A DNA stretch of 64,000 nt from Bryobacteraceae bacterium. GTDB taxonomy: Bacteria; Acidobacteriota; Terriglobia; Bryobacterales; Bryobacteraceae. The position numbers were made by a program, and so were the translations under genes. This document shows, in pieces, positions 1 through 9,142 of this stretch. The DNA is taken from contig JACZJQ010000055.1 of NCBI GenBank assembly GCA_014860455.1, positions 1 through 64,000 of the forward strand. The letters run 5' to 3'. Under the pieces are notes generated by a model that did no database searches, was not told the origin of the DNA, and saw only the letters and a list, made by a program, of their open reading frames with translations. How positions within the stretch are numbered: the stretch's first letter is position 1; every line of letters starts with the position of its first letter.

Positions 1-53
1 GGGTGGAATTGAAGCGGCGGCTGCTGGCGCTGGAGGGTGCGATTCTGCTCTGA
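1..53 (+). CDS. C-terminal tail of an unidentified protein (partial, left edge)
   Basis: An open frame enters from the left edge and stops at TGA 51-53. The visible tail reads VELKRRLLALEGAILL, a leucine-rich, probably helical end. The stop lies 10 bp from the convergent stop of the YHS protein, the tight spacing seen elsewhere in the window. Sixteen residues are too few to name a family, and the frame could be chance. Confidence 0.35.
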   Translation, partial: VELKRRLLALEGAILL

Positions 54-63
54 GGGGGCGGGA

Positions 64-363
64 TCAGGCTTGGTTTGAGTTCGACTCGCGGAATTTTTTC
101 AGGCATTCGTCGGAGCAGAAGTAGTGGGTTTCGCCACCGGCGGTGAGTTTGCGGGCGCCTTGTTCGGGGACGAAGGTGCCGCAGACGGGGTCTTTCTGGA
201 GGACTCCGCCGGGGGGGACCTGTGCGCGGCGGGCTTGCTGATGAGGCTTGGTTGCGTCACCGGAGACAGAAGAGGCGAACAGTTTGCCGAGGACGCCGAT
301 CACCATACGGATGATGGTGATGCCGAAGATGGTGAGGATGAGATAGCCGAGGAGTCGAAACAT
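64..363 (-). CDS. Membrane-anchored YHS domain protein
   Basis: This is a 99-residue protein. Residues 3-28 form one hydrophobic segment, residues 30-55 a basic, proline-containing linker, and residues 56-92 a YHS-like metal-binding module. Cysteines are at C61 (DPVCG), C83 and C87 (YFCSDECLKKF). YHS modules bind transition metals or act as accessory domains in copper and heavy-metal proteins; no partner gene is visible here, so the role is open. The layout (N-terminal helix, linker, YHS) matches small proteins often called PP0621-like. The start ATG has a weak AGGG upstream. The gene is probably monocistronic. Confidence 0.75.
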   Translation of the reverse strand: MFRLLGYLILTIFGITIIRMVIGVLGKLFASSVSGDATKPHQQARRAQVPPGGVLQKDPVCGTFVPEQGARKLTAGGETHYFCSDECLKKFRESNSNQA

Positions 364-410
364 GTCCCTGCTTCATTGATACATGAAAAGGCCGGTGCGC
401 GTGGGGAGAC

Positions 411-446
411 AGGAAAAAGGCGCCACCCGCGGGGGGAGACGCCTTT
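411..446 (-). terminator. Intrinsic terminator of the TPR gene
   Basis: Read on the minus strand, AAAGGCG pairs with CGCCTTT (7 bp, positions 446-440 with 422-416) around a 17-nt loop, and the 3' arm runs into a T5 tract (A414-A418 on the plus strand). It starts 24 bp past the stop of the TPR gene. This is the only hairpin in the window with a clean T tract. Confidence 0.8.
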
Positions 447-469
447 GGTTGCTTTGAAGTGGCGGCGGC

Positions 470-1630
470 CTACTTCTTCTTCTTCTTGGCCGGGGACTTC
501 TTGGCGTCCGGGTTCACGTAGGTGGTCTCGACAGAGGCGGTCACGGTGCTGAGAAGTCCCTGAGCGGCGGGAGCGTTGGCGCCGTTGGGGTCGAGTTCGA
601 GATACTTTTCGAGGGCAGCGACCATGCCGTCGGGGGGGATGACCTTATCGCCCTGGATCTGCATTTTGCCACTGAGGCTGTTGCCGTAGTAGTACCAGCA
701 GTTGGCGTATTTGGGATCGGCTTCGGTGCACTTTTTGAAGGCGCCGACGGCGGCGTCGGTCTGGCCGGTGTTGATCATGATGGCGCCGAGGTTGAAGTAG
801 TACTGGCCGGCTCCGACGGGGTTGAGGGCGGCGGCTTTGTCGAGTTCGGCGGCGGCGCCGTCCATGTTCTTCATCTTGGCGAGCAGCAGGCCGTAGTTGT
901 TGTGGAGGCCAGCTTCGTCGGGACGAAGCTCGATGGCCTTGCCGTAAGCCTCGGTGGCCTTCTGGTAGGAAGCGGTCTGGGCATCGCCGGTCTGCGAACC
1001 GCCGAGAGCTTCATGCGCGGCGGCGAGGTTGGCCCAGACGGCGTTCTGTTTGGGATCGAGTTCGCTGGCCTTGGTGAGCGACTCGATGGCCACAGGGTAG
1101 TCCTTGGCCTGCATGGCGGTCATGCCGGTGTTGAAAGCGTCGTTCAGAGCCTTGTTCTTCTTCATGGTCTCGGAACGTTCTTTCATCTGCCGCTCCATTT
1201 GCGCCTTCTGCTCGGGCGTCATGTCGCGGGCCATTTCCTGGGTGAGTTGGCCGGTTTCCATGGCCTTCTGCATGGCGGCGTTTTTGGCGGCAAGCTTCTG
1301 CAGGTTGCAAAGATCGACTTCAACGGGGTCGCCCATCTGGGCGCGGACGCCGTTGACCGTGTCCATCACCTTGCCGTCGACTTCGCAGGAGATCGAGTAG
1401 CGGCCACCGGACTGCATGCCGCTGTAGATCCACTCGCCCTTTTTGTTGGTTTTGGTTTTCCAGTTGCCCTTGATGTCGGTCCGTTCAATCTTGATGACGA
1501 CATCCTTCTGCGGCTTGCCGTCGGCCCCGATCACGCGGCCGATGAACGTGCCCATCTGGGCCATGCTCAGGCCAGCGAACACCGTCACGGCGCCCGCCAG
1601 GACCAATGCGCGTCGAATTGTTCCAACCAT
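470..1630 (-). CDS. Secreted TPR protein with carboxypeptidase-like regulatory domain
   Basis: A 386-residue protein. Residues 1-25 are a Sec signal peptide. Residues 30-95 resemble a carboxypeptidase-regulatory-like beta domain (IGRVIGADGKPQKDVVIKI). Residues 110-160 are charged and helical, and residues 165-350 carry about five TPR units, including KATEAYGKAIELRPDEAGLHN. The C-terminus is lysine-rich (KKSPAKKKKK). It is probably a periplasmic or surface scaffold; no catalytic motif is visible. A TTG six codons upstream is also in frame, but ATG 1630 has GGAGG 11 nt upstream and gives a cleaner signal peptide. It is divergent from the sulfatase and has its own terminator. Confidence 0.8.
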   Translation of the reverse strand: MVGTIRRALVLAGAVTVFAGLSMAQMGTFIGRVIGADGKPQKDVVIKIERTDIKGNWKTKTNKKGEWIYSGMQSGGRYSISCEVDGKVMDTVNGVRAQMGDPVEVDLCNLQKLAAKNAAMQKAMETGQLTQEMARDMTPEQKAQMERQMKERSETMKKNKALNDAFNTGMTAMQAKDYPVAIESLTKASELDPKQNAVWANLAAAHEALGGSQTGDAQTASYQKATEAYGKAIELRPDEAGLHNNYGLLLAKMKNMDGAAAELDKAAALNPVGAGQYYFNLGAIMINTGQTDAAVGAFKKCTEADPKYANCWYYYGNSLSGKMQIQGDKVIPPDGMVAALEKYLELDPNGANAPAAQGLLSTVTASVETTYVNPDAKKSPAKKKKK

Positions 1631-1681
1631 GTCTAAACAGACCTCCAAATCTCAAATGAGCACTTCTCGTCCTCACTATAC

Positions 1682-1716
1682 TACGGACGTATGCGGACCT
1701 GCCATACGTTACCGTA
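1682..1716. promoter_or_regulatory. Extended inverted repeat in the TPR/sulfatase divergent promoter region
   Basis: ACGTATG (1687-1693) and CATACGT (1703-1709) form perfect 7-bp arms 9 bp apart. They extend outward as TACGG (1682-1686) and CCGTA (1712-1716) with a 2-nt bulge, giving 12 bp of matched arm. The repeat overlaps the -35 of the sulfatase promoter, as expected for a repressor operator. The regulator is unknown. Confidence 0.45.
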
Positions 1717-1737
1717 CAGTCCGCCCTGCCGTAGAAT
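1709..1737 (+). promoter_or_regulatory. Sulfatase promoter, probably leaderless
   Basis: TTACCG (1709-1714), a 17-bp spacer and TAGAAT (1732-1737) form a good sigma-70-like promoter. The ATG at 1744 starts only 6 nt after the -10, so transcription would begin at or very near the start codon. There is no Shine-Dalgarno sequence. Confidence 0.55.
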
Positions 1738-1743
1738 GCACTC

Positions 1744-3096
1744 ATGGCCCACTTCACGCGCCGGGGTTTCCTGGCCTCTTCAGCCGCTTCGATTGCGGCG
1801 CCTATAGGGCGTCCGAATCTGCTGTTGATTCTGACGGACCAGCAGACGCATACGGCGGTCTCGGCTCTTGGCAATCCCTACTTGAAGACGCCAGCAATGG
1901 ACTCGCTGGTCCAGGGCGGCGTCTCGTTCATGCAGGCGACGTGTCCTTACCCTGTTTGTTCGCCCTCGCGCGCGGGGATTTTTTCGGGGCTGTATCCGCA
2001 CCAGGCCGGGGTGATGCAGAACGGCCTGGCGATGAAGCCCGGCATCGCGACGATGGGCGAGCACTTTCGCACGGCCGGATACCGGACGGTGTATGGCGGC
2101 AAGTGGCATCTGTATGGGAAGCAGAAGGGCGTGATCCGCGGCTTCGAGACGATCTCGGGCGAGACGGCGCTGGGCGCGCGCATGGACGCTCCGCTGGCGG
2201 CACAGTGCGGCGAGTGGCTGAGACAGGCGAAGAGCGAACCGTTCCTGATGGTGGCCTCGTTCATGAATCCGCACGACATCTGTTCGTGGATTCGCGAGCA
2301 CAAGGCCACGCGCACATATGCCGACGTCACGCGGTTTCCTCCGGCGCCGGGCAACATGGCGGCGGATCCGCGGGAACCCGCTTATATGCTTCATCACAGA
2401 GGGGCCGGGTACGACCTGATGTCGCAAGGCGTTGGCATCGCCTCGGAGTGGACGGCGGACGATTTCAGGCTCTACCTGCACGACTACTACCGGATGGTGG
2501 AGGATGTGGACCGGCACATCGGGACGCTGCTGCGCGCGTTGGACGATTCGGGCCTGGCCTCGAATACGGTGGTGGTTTTCGCGCCCGATCACGGCGAGGG
2601 CATGGGGGCGCACCGCTGGGTGCAGAAGGCGGCGTTTTATGAAGAGAGCGTGCGGGTGCCGCTGGTGTTTTCGGCGCCGTTCCTGCCGCGGCGGAACGTG
2701 AAGGATTTCGCGTCGCTGGCGTCGTTGATCGACATCTTCCCGACGTTCTGCGACATGGCGGGTATTCAGGCGCCGCCGGGCCTCGCCGGGGCTTCGCTCA
2801 GTCCGGCGATCGAGTTTGGCCGGCCGCTTTCGCGCCGGTTTGCGGTTTCCGAACAGGGAAATTTCGGCGGGCCGGAACGCGAAGGCAGGATGCTGCGCAC
2901 GGCGGGTTACAAGTATGTCGCCTACAATGGCGGCGAGCGTCCGGAGATGCTTTTCGCGCTGACGAATGATCCGGGCGAGACCAGGAATCTGGCCGCCGAC
3001 GAGCAGGCGGCGGGGCTATTGAAGCAATGCCGCGCACAGCTTGCCGACTGGTGCCGCCAGCACAACGACAGTTTCCGATCCCCTCACTCGACATGA
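1744..3096 (+). CDS. Type I sulfatase with twin-arginine signal
   Basis: A 450-residue enzyme of the alkaline phosphatase superfamily that hydrolyses sulfate esters, probably on polysaccharides. Residues 1-20 carry a Tat-like signal (TRRGFL). D32 and Q33 (TDQQ) start the metal site. C72 in CSPSR is the cysteine that must be oxidised to formylglycine. APDHGEGMGAHRW supplies further metal ligands. The formylglycine-generating enzyme is not in this window. The gene overlaps the convergent GH127 gene by 13 bp at the tails. Substrate cannot be told; the neighbouring arabinofuranosidase suggests plant or algal glycans. Confidence 0.92.
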   Translation: MAHFTRRGFLASSAASIAAPIGRPNLLLILTDQQTHTAVSALGNPYLKTPAMDSLVQGGVSFMQATCPYPVCSPSRAGIFSGLYPHQAGVMQNGLAMKPGIATMGEHFRTAGYRTVYGGKWHLYGKQKGVIRGFETISGETALGARMDAPLAAQCGEWLRQAKSEPFLMVASFMNPHDICSWIREHKATRTYADVTRFPPAPGNMAADPREPAYMLHHRGAGYDLMSQGVGIASEWTADDFRLYLHDYYRMVEDVDRHIGTLLRALDDSGLASNTVVVFAPDHGEGMGAHRWVQKAAFYEESVRVPLVFSAPFLPRRNVKDFASLASLIDIFPTFCDMAGIQAPPGLAGASLSPAIEFGRPLSRRFAVSEQGNFGGPEREGRMLRTAGYKYVAYNGGERPEMLFALTNDPGETRNLAADEQAAGLLKQCRAQLADWCRQHNDSFRSPHST

Positions 3097-5495
3097 CCCG
3101 GCGGTCCCACACGCCATTCCGAAAGCGCTGCTCCAGCCCCTGCCGGCGCTTCAAACTCGATGCGCAAGGCCGTCGTCCGCACACCCTGGTATGAAGGAAC
3201 CCGAGGAAACCCCTTGAGGGGGTCAGCGGGCGGCGGTTCCTGGTACTCGGGAAACGGCTTCCACCTCTCTCCTTCCAGGTACAGCAGCTTGATGTTAACC
3301 GCCGGTTTAAACCACTTCAGATCGCTCGCACCTACCGTCCTCAGCGTCTCGAAGCGCATCTCCGCCCAATGCGCCCTCGACCTCCTCCCCGACGCGGGGA
3401 AACGCATCGCAGTCCTCTCATCTCCATCCGTTACCACCCGCGGCTGCTCAGAGTGCGACATGGTTGACGAGGTGACCCACCCAGGATTCTCGTCCCAAAC
3501 CGCGCCCGCGTTACCATCACCGGCAACCGGGAACATCGATACCCGCAACCTCGCCACCCCCATCGGGATCAGCGTGATCTCATCTTCGCGAGGATTCGCC
3601 CTCACTGGACTCGCCTGGATCTCCCCGATCATCCCATTCGGGTACTGCTTCCATTCGGCCACCTTCCGGCCCTTAGCAATGATCGACAGCGGGGCAGCCT
3701 CATGCGTGAAGGGTTGGTCGCTCAGCGGGCCTTCTCTTCTGACGACCCGCATCTTCGACGCATCGGCCACCAGCGCATAGTTCCAGTCGGACTCAGGAAA
3801 CACTTCATACCCCGGCCACTTCTCGCTTTCGCCATACTTTCGCCAGCGCTCACCGATCTTCAGAGAGAACGTCAGCGGGCCGTAGTCGACCGATGCGGCG
3901 TTCATCATGTCCTTCCAACGGTTGACCTTGAGAGCCATGGGCAGGCGCAGCTCGATGGTGTCGCCGTTGGCCCATGAGCGATCGATTGTGGCCCAGCCGC
4001 CGCCGGCCTGAATCTTCGGCACGTCCTTGCCGTTGACGCTGACCGATGGGCGATCGCACCAGGCGGGGATGCGGAGGGCGAGCGGGAACTTCACGGCGCG
4101 CGGGGATTCGAGTTTGATGGTGACGGTTTCGCCGAAGGGGTAATCGGTGGTTTCGACGAGCTTCACTTCGGTGCCGCCGGCCACCTTCGCTTTCACTTCG
4201 GATGCGCCATAGAAGACGGCGGCGAGGCCGTCGCCGCGCGTGGCCATCCACATGCGCTCGGCGTAGTAGGGCCAGCCCATGGCGGCGTTGTGCTGGCAGC
4301 AGCGGTATTGCCAAGGGTTGTAGCTGAACATGTCGCCGCCGTTTTCGATATCGGGCGATTTGCTGGTGCGGTCGAGCTGAATTTGATTGGGCGCGGTGAG
4401 GTAGTGAAGGCCCTTGAGGTCGGGCGTCATGGAGGCGGGCAGGGAGTTGAAGGCGATCTCTTCGGCGCGGTCGATCCACTTGGGGTCGCCGGTGATTTCG
4501 GCGAGCATTTCGTGGCTGAACATCATTTCGACGAAGGAGCAGGTTTCGGTGCCCTGGCGCGGGCCGGTGAAGCCGGGGCGGGCGTTTTCATCGGCGCCGA
4601 ACATGCCGCCGGTCTGGCGGCCGTAGATGCCGCGGACGGTGGAGTAGACGCGTTCAGTGGCGTCGAGGTAGCGGCGGTCGCCGGTCTGCTGGTAGTACTG
4701 GGCGGGCTCGCGGAAGCACTCGGAGATGTTGACGCCGTGCCATGTGGGAATGGAGCCGACCCAGTCGGCGGTGCGCTCGTGATTGACGCGGGCGGCGTCG
4801 AGCAGCCACTTGTCGCCGGTGCGATTGTAGAGCCAGTACATGGAATCGAGCTGGTCTCCGGCGCGGAACTTCTGCCAGCTCCAGGGCAGGATCTGGTGGA
4901 GAGGGAGCTTGGCGAACCACTTGAAGTAGCTGGTCATGAAGGGCAGGACGCGCGGGTCGCCGGTGGCTTCGTGGTGGGTCCTGAGGACGTACATCATGAC
5001 CATGTTGGGCCAGATGTCGAGGGCTTCGATGGGACCGAGGGTGTTCTCGCCGGCGAGGTTGGATTTGGCGCCGAAGTAGCCGTCGGGACGCTGTGATTTG
5101 AGCACGGCCTCGACCCAGCGGTTCGATTCGCTGATGATGCGTTTGTCGCCGAGGACGTGGCCGAGGTCGATGTAGCCTTTGAGCCAGTAGGGGGCTTCTT
5201 CCCAGCCGGACTTGCCTGCGCCGTCGGCTGTAGTCCAGGCGTTGCCGTCGAATTTGCAGAAGTCACTGAGTTCGGTGAGGCGGCCGGAAAAACCATCGGC
5301 CATGCGGACAAGCTGGCCGCGGACCCAGCCGGCGGGCCGCACCGCGCCGGGCGGGAGTTTGGCGAGGGGGCTGGCGGTAAGCGGGGTGCGGTTTGAGACG
5401 TAGTGCCGGTTGGCGGGGCCGGTGGGGAGACCGGGGCGGACCTGGCAGAGCGCGGCGGCATGGAACAGGAGGAGAGCGGCGACGGCGAGTCTCAT
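3084..5495 (-). CDS. GH127 family beta-L-arabinofuranosidase (DUF1680)
   Basis: An 803-residue secreted glycoside hydrolase. A Sec signal (LAVAALLLFHAAALC) is followed by an (alpha/alpha)6 barrel and C-terminal beta domains. The GH127 zinc/nucleophile signature is present: GTETCSF supplies the Glu and first Cys, and YRCCQHN supplies the paired cysteines. In the characterised family these residues bind zinc and one cysteine is the nucleophile. The frame stays open upstream to 5912, but ATG 5495 starts the signal peptide and the upstream stretch contains the promoters. The C-terminal ~200 residues may be a carbohydrate-binding extension. Likely acts with the sulfatase on complex glycans. Confidence 0.88.
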   Translation of the reverse strand: MRLAVAALLLFHAAALCQVRPGLPTGPANRHYVSNRTPLTASPLAKLPPGAVRPAGWVRGQLVRMADGFSGRLTELSDFCKFDGNAWTTADGAGKSGWEEAPYWLKGYIDLGHVLGDKRIISESNRWVEAVLKSQRPDGYFGAKSNLAGENTLGPIEALDIWPNMVMMYVLRTHHEATGDPRVLPFMTSYFKWFAKLPLHQILPWSWQKFRAGDQLDSMYWLYNRTGDKWLLDAARVNHERTADWVGSIPTWHGVNISECFREPAQYYQQTGDRRYLDATERVYSTVRGIYGRQTGGMFGADENARPGFTGPRQGTETCSFVEMMFSHEMLAEITGDPKWIDRAEEIAFNSLPASMTPDLKGLHYLTAPNQIQLDRTSKSPDIENGGDMFSYNPWQYRCCQHNAAMGWPYYAERMWMATRGDGLAAVFYGASEVKAKVAGGTEVKLVETTDYPFGETVTIKLESPRAVKFPLALRIPAWCDRPSVSVNGKDVPKIQAGGGWATIDRSWANGDTIELRLPMALKVNRWKDMMNAASVDYGPLTFSLKIGERWRKYGESEKWPGYEVFPESDWNYALVADASKMRVVRREGPLSDQPFTHEAAPLSIIAKGRKVAEWKQYPNGMIGEIQASPVRANPREDEITLIPMGVARLRVSMFPVAGDGNAGAVWDENPGWVTSSTMSHSEQPRVVTDGDERTAMRFPASGRRSRAHWAEMRFETLRTVGASDLKWFKPAVNIKLLYLEGERWKPFPEYQEPPPADPLKGFPRVPSYQGVRTTALRIEFEAPAGAGAALSEWRVGPPGHVE

Positions 5496-5502
5496 GCCAC
5501 AA

Positions 5503-5533
5503 ATCGTATCAGCAGGCAGGGAAGAGGTGTAAA
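5503..5533 (-). promoter_or_regulatory. GH127 promoter, probably leaderless
   Basis: On the minus strand TTTACA (5533-5528), a 19-bp spacer and TACGAT (5508-5503) precede the ATG at 5495 by 7 nt. No Shine-Dalgarno sequence fits in the gap. Confidence 0.4.
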
Positions 5534-5573
5534 TTTCGCTGCCGGACAGTGACGCATGCGGCTCGCGGCCCGT

Positions 5574-5593
5574 TATACTCGCGTACTGAGGAG
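5574..5593 (+). promoter_or_regulatory. -10 box and Shine-Dalgarno deciding the tricorn start
   Basis: TATACT (5574-5579) is a near-consensus -10. GAGGAG (5588-5593) lies 10 nt before TTG 5604. An upstream in-frame ATG at 5556 lies before the -10 and so would not be on this transcript, which favours the TTG start. Confidence 0.5.
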
Positions 5594-5603
5594 TCCGAAA
5601 ACC

Positions 5604-8600
5604 TTGAAAACCAGCATCACCCTTGCGCTCACGCTCTTGGCCTGCACGGCGTATGCCGCGGACGGCCCGTCGATCTACCGTAATCCGGCGTTGTCGAAGA
5701 CCGCCATCGTGTTCGAACATGCGGGCGACCTTTGGTCGGTCGGCAGGCAGGGGGGAGTGGCGGTGCGGCTGACATCGGGCGCGGGCGTGGAATCGCAGCC
5801 GGTGTTTTCGCCGAACGGAACGCAAGTGGCGTTCACGGGCGAATATGACGGCAATGTCGATGTCTTCGTGGTCCCGGTGGGTGGCGGTGTGCCGAAGCGG
5901 GTGACTTACCACCCCGCGGCCGACATCGCGCTAGGCTGGACGCCGGACGGCAAGCGGATTCTTTTCACGTCGTCGAGGGCGGCGTATTCGCGGTTCTCCG
6001 AGTTATTTACAATCGCGCCCGAAGGCGGGCCGGAAGAGAAACTGCCGCTGCCGATTGGTTATGAAGGCGCCTATTCGCCGGACGGCAAGCAGATCGCGTA
6101 TGTGCCGATGCGGCGGGCATTCAGTGTGTGGAAGCGCTACCGCGGCGGCACGACGACGCCGGTGTGGATTGCGGATCTGGCGACGTCGAACGTGGAGAAG
6201 TTGCCGCGCCCGAATTCGAACGACTACAACCCGATGTGGACGGGCGGCAAGGTGTGGTTCCTGAGCGACCGCGAAGGCCCGGTGACGTTGTACAGCTACG
6301 ACTCGAAGACAAAGAAGGTCGTGCGGGCGGTGGAGAACAAGGGGCTGGATTTCAGGTCGGCTTCGGCGGCCGAGGATGCAATTGCGGTGGAACAGTTTGG
6401 GTCGATTTTGTTGTTCGATCTGAAGTCGGCGAAGATGACGCCGGTTTCGATCACCGTCTCTGGCGATATGCCGGAGGTGCGGGAGCGGCTGGTGAACGTG
6501 GGATCGAGGCTGACGCCGGGCGGGATTTCGCCGTCGGGCGCGAGGGCTTTGTTTGAGGCTCGCGGCGAAATCGTGACGGTGCCGGCGGAGAAGGGCGATC
6601 CGCGCAATATCACCAATACGACGGCCGTGATGGAGCGCGATCCGGTGTGGTCGCCGGACGGGCAATCGATCGCGTATTTCTCCGACGCCGCCGGCGAGTA
6701 TGAACTGCATGTCGCGCCGCAGAGCGGCACGGGCGAGGTTAAGAAGATCAAGCTGGCCGACATACCGACGTTTTATTCGTCGCCGGTGTGGTCGCCGGAT
6801 TCGAAGAAGATCGCTTACCTCGACGCGCATATGACGCTGTGGTACGTCGATGTGGCGACGGCGGGGGCGTCACCAGTGAAGGTGGACAAGAACCGGTTCT
6901 GGGGGCGGAATTCCCAGCTGCAGGCCTCTTGGTCGCCGGACTCGAAGTGGATAGCCTACACCAAAGCGCTGCCGAATTACCTGGGCGCGATTCATCTGTA
7001 TTCGGTCGGCGACGCGAAGATCACGCAGTTCACCGACGGCATGAGCGACGCGGCACATCCGGTGTTCGATGCGGGCGGGAAGTTCCTCTACTTCACAGCG
7101 TCGACCGATTCCGGCGCAGCGATGCAGCCGGACATTCATTCGGCGTCGCACCCGACGACGCGGAGCATCTACCTGGCGGTGCTGTCGAAGGACGAGCCGT
7201 CGCCGTTTGCTCCGGAGAGCGACGAGGAGAAGCCGGCCGCGGCAGCCAAACCGGCAGGCGAGGCGAAGCCGGCGGGTGAGGCCAAGCCGGCCGAGGGAGC
7301 GAAACCCGCCGAGGGCGCAAAGCCTGCCAGCGGGCCGAAGCCGGAAGCGGCGAAGCCTGTGGAGGTGAAGATCGATTTCGACAACATCCTGCAGAGGGTG
7401 CTGGCCGTGCCGATGCCGGCGCGGCGGTATGTCGGGCTGCAGGTGGGTAAGGCGGGTACGCTGATCGCGCTCGAGATGTCGGGCGGCATGCTGGGCGGCG
7501 GCGGCGGGCCGCAGGGAGCAACAGTGCACCGCTTTGACATGAAGGCGCGGCGAGCGGATGTGGTCACCGCCGGGGTGATGTACTTCGAGATGTCGGCCGG
7601 TGGAGAGAAGTATCTGGTGCGGCGCGGCCCGGCATGGTCGATCGCAACGCTGAGGCCGATCGCTCCCGCTAGTGCGGGCGCCGGCCCGGCTGCTGCGCCG
7701 CCATCGCCTGGGGGCGCGGCGGGTGGACAGAGTCTGAGGACATCTGGCATCGAAGTGCGGATCAATCCGCGCGACGAGTGGCCGCAGATGTACCGCGAAG
7801 CATGGCGAGTGCAGAGGGAGTTTTTCTACGACCCGAACCTGCACGGAGTGGATGTGGCGGCGATGTCGAAGAAGTACGAGCCGTATGTGGCGAACCTGAA
7901 TTCGCGGCGCGACTTGAACTATGTCTTCGCCGACATGATGGGCGAGGTGACCGCAGGCCACCTTGGAGTCGGCGGCGGCGACACGCCGGAAGTGAAGACG
8001 GTGCCGACTGGCCTGCTCGGCGCTGACTATGAAGTGGCGAACGGGCGGTACCGGTTCCAGCGGATTTACAACGGCGAGAACTGGAATCCGCAACAGCGGG
8101 CGCCGCTGACGCAGCCTGGCATCAACGTGAATGTGGGCGACTACCTGTTGGCGGTGAACGGACGCAACGTGACCTCGGCCGACAACCTGTACCGCTTCTT
8201 TGAAGCGACATCGGGCAAGCAGACCGTGATCCGGGTGGGCCCGAACGCCAATGGCGACGGGGCGCGCGAGGTGACGGTGGTGCCGGTGCCGAATGAATAC
8301 GCGCTGCGCAACCTGGCATGGATCGAAGGCAACCGCCGCAAGGTGGACCAGATGACCAACGGCCGCGTGGCGTATGTGTACATGCCCGACACGTCGATGG
8401 GCGGCTACACGAACTTCAACCGCTACTTCTACGCCCAGGTGGGCAAGGACGCCGCCATCGTCGATGAGCGCTTCAATGGCGGCGGGGCGCTGGCCACCGA
8501 CATCGTGGAGATGCTGACGCGCAAGCACATGAGCAACGTCGCCACGCGCGACGGCGAGGACGAGCAGCAGCCGCAGGGCGCGATCTTCGGCCCGAAGGTG

Positions 8601-9014
8601 ATGCTGATCAATGAATTCGCCGGTTCGGGCGGCGACGCCATGCCGTGGTACTTCCGCCGCGGCGGGGCGGGCAAGCTGATCGGCAAGCGCACGTGGGGCG
8701 GGCTGATCGGCCGCGCGGGCGCGCCGCGGTTGATGGACGGCGGGTCTGTGAGCGCGCCGAGTTCGGGCGTGTGGGATCCGGCGACGTCGAAGTGGATTGC
8801 AGAGAATGTCGGCGTGGAGCCGGACATTGAAATCGAGAACGAGCCTCATCTGGTCAGGCAGGGCAAGGACCCGCAACTGGAAAATGCAGTCGAGCTGATC
8901 CTGGCCGAACTGGCGAAGAACCCGCCGGTGAAGGCGAAGCGGCCGGCGTATCCGAACTATCAGAAGCCGGGCGGAGCGCCCGGTCCGGATACGGCGAACG
9001 CGACGCGCAAGTAG
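5604..9014 (+). CDS. Tricorn protease homologue (PD40 propellers, PDZ, S41 peptidase)
   Basis: About 1136 residues from TTG 5604. A Sec signal (residues 1-19) is followed by PD40/WD40-like propeller repeats to about residue 540 (repeated WSPDSKKIAY-type strands), then a Lys/Pro/Ala linker. The core follows: a C1-like helical domain, a PDZ domain (about residues 820-900) and a C2 peptidase S41 domain. NEFAGSGGDAMPW contains the serine nucleophile region of tricorn (GSGGD). Tricorn trims peptides downstream of other proteases; bacterial secreted homologues are common in Acidobacteriota. The catalytic Ser and Asp neighbourhood appears intact, so it is probably active in the periplasm. Confidence 0.9.
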   Translation: MKTSITLALTLLACTAYAADGPSIYRNPALSKTAIVFEHAGDLWSVGRQGGVAVRLTSGAGVESQPVFSPNGTQVAFTGEYDGNVDVFVVPVGGGVPKRVTYHPAADIALGWTPDGKRILFTSSRAAYSRFSELFTIAPEGGPEEKLPLPIGYEGAYSPDGKQIAYVPMRRAFSVWKRYRGGTTTPVWIADLATSNVEKLPRPNSNDYNPMWTGGKVWFLSDREGPVTLYSYDSKTKKVVRAVENKGLDFRSASAAEDAIAVEQFGSILLFDLKSAKMTPVSITVSGDMPEVRERLVNVGSRLTPGGISPSGARALFEARGEIVTVPAEKGDPRNITNTTAVMERDPVWSPDGQSIAYFSDAAGEYELHVAPQSGTGEVKKIKLADIPTFYSSPVWSPDSKKIAYLDAHMTLWYVDVATAGASPVKVDKNRFWGRNSQLQASWSPDSKWIAYTKALPNYLGAIHLYSVGDAKITQFTDGMSDAAHPVFDAGGKFLYFTASTDSGAAMQPDIHSASHPTTRSIYLAVLSKDEPSPFAPESDEEKPAAAAKPAGEAKPAGEAKPAEGAKPAEGAKPASGPKPEAAKPVEVKIDFDNILQRVLAVPMPARRYVGLQVGKAGTLIALEMSGGMLGGGGGPQGATVHRFDMKARRADVVTAGVMYFEMSAGGEKYLVRRGPAWSIATLRPIAPASAGAGPAAAPPSPGGAAGGQSLRTSGIEVRINPRDEWPQMYREAWRVQREFFYDPNLHGVDVAAMSKKYEPYVANLNSRRDLNYVFADMMGEVTAGHLGVGGGDTPEVKTVPTGLLGADYEVANGRYRFQRIYNGENWNPQQRAPLTQPGINVNVGDYLLAVNGRNVTSADNLYRFFEATSGKQTVIRVGPNANGDGAREVTVVPVPNEYALRNLAWIEGNRRKVDQMTNGRVAYVYMPDTSMGGYTNFNRYFYAQVGKDAAIVDERFNGGGALATDIVEMLTRKHMSNVATRDGEDEQQPQGAIFGPKVMLINEFAGSGGDAMPWYFRRGGAGKLIGKRTWGGLIGRAGAPRLMDGGSVSAPSSGVWDPATSKWIAENVGVEPDIEIENEPHLVRQGKDPQLENAVELILAELAKNPPVKAKRPAYPNYQKPGGAPGPDTANATRK
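7230..7350 (+). repeat. Tandem KPA-rich codon repeats inside the tricorn gene
   Basis: Degenerate 15-18-bp units encode AKPAGE/AKPAEG about six times, forming a flexible linker between the propeller and protease halves. Third-position differences between units show the repeat is old or diverged rather than a recent slippage product. Confidence 0.8.
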
Positions 9015-9041
9015 TCGAATACAACAATTCTCGATCCACCT

Positions 9042-9069
9042 CCGGCGCCGGGAACAACACTGGCGCCGG
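9042..9069. terminator. GC-rich hairpin after the tricorn gene
   Basis: CCGGCGCC (9042-9049) pairs perfectly with GGCGCCGG (9062-9069) around a 12-nt loop, 28 bp past the tricorn stop. There is no T tract, so it may be a weak terminator or a transcript-end stabiliser. Confidence 0.4.
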
Positions 9070-9142
9070 GGGTGTCTATGGTGGTGAACGCCACGGCTAG
9101 GCCGGCTTGCCGGGGCGCGAAAGACGGATCGAGGAGGAAGCC

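Noticed and set aside
5496-5912. Upstream in-frame extension of the GH127 gene
   Set aside because: It would run through both promoters and the start of the tricorn gene and would bury the signal peptide at 5495.
7230-7350. Repeats considered as a CRISPR or satellite array
   Set aside because: Units are degenerate, in frame, without unique spacers and encode a KPA linker.
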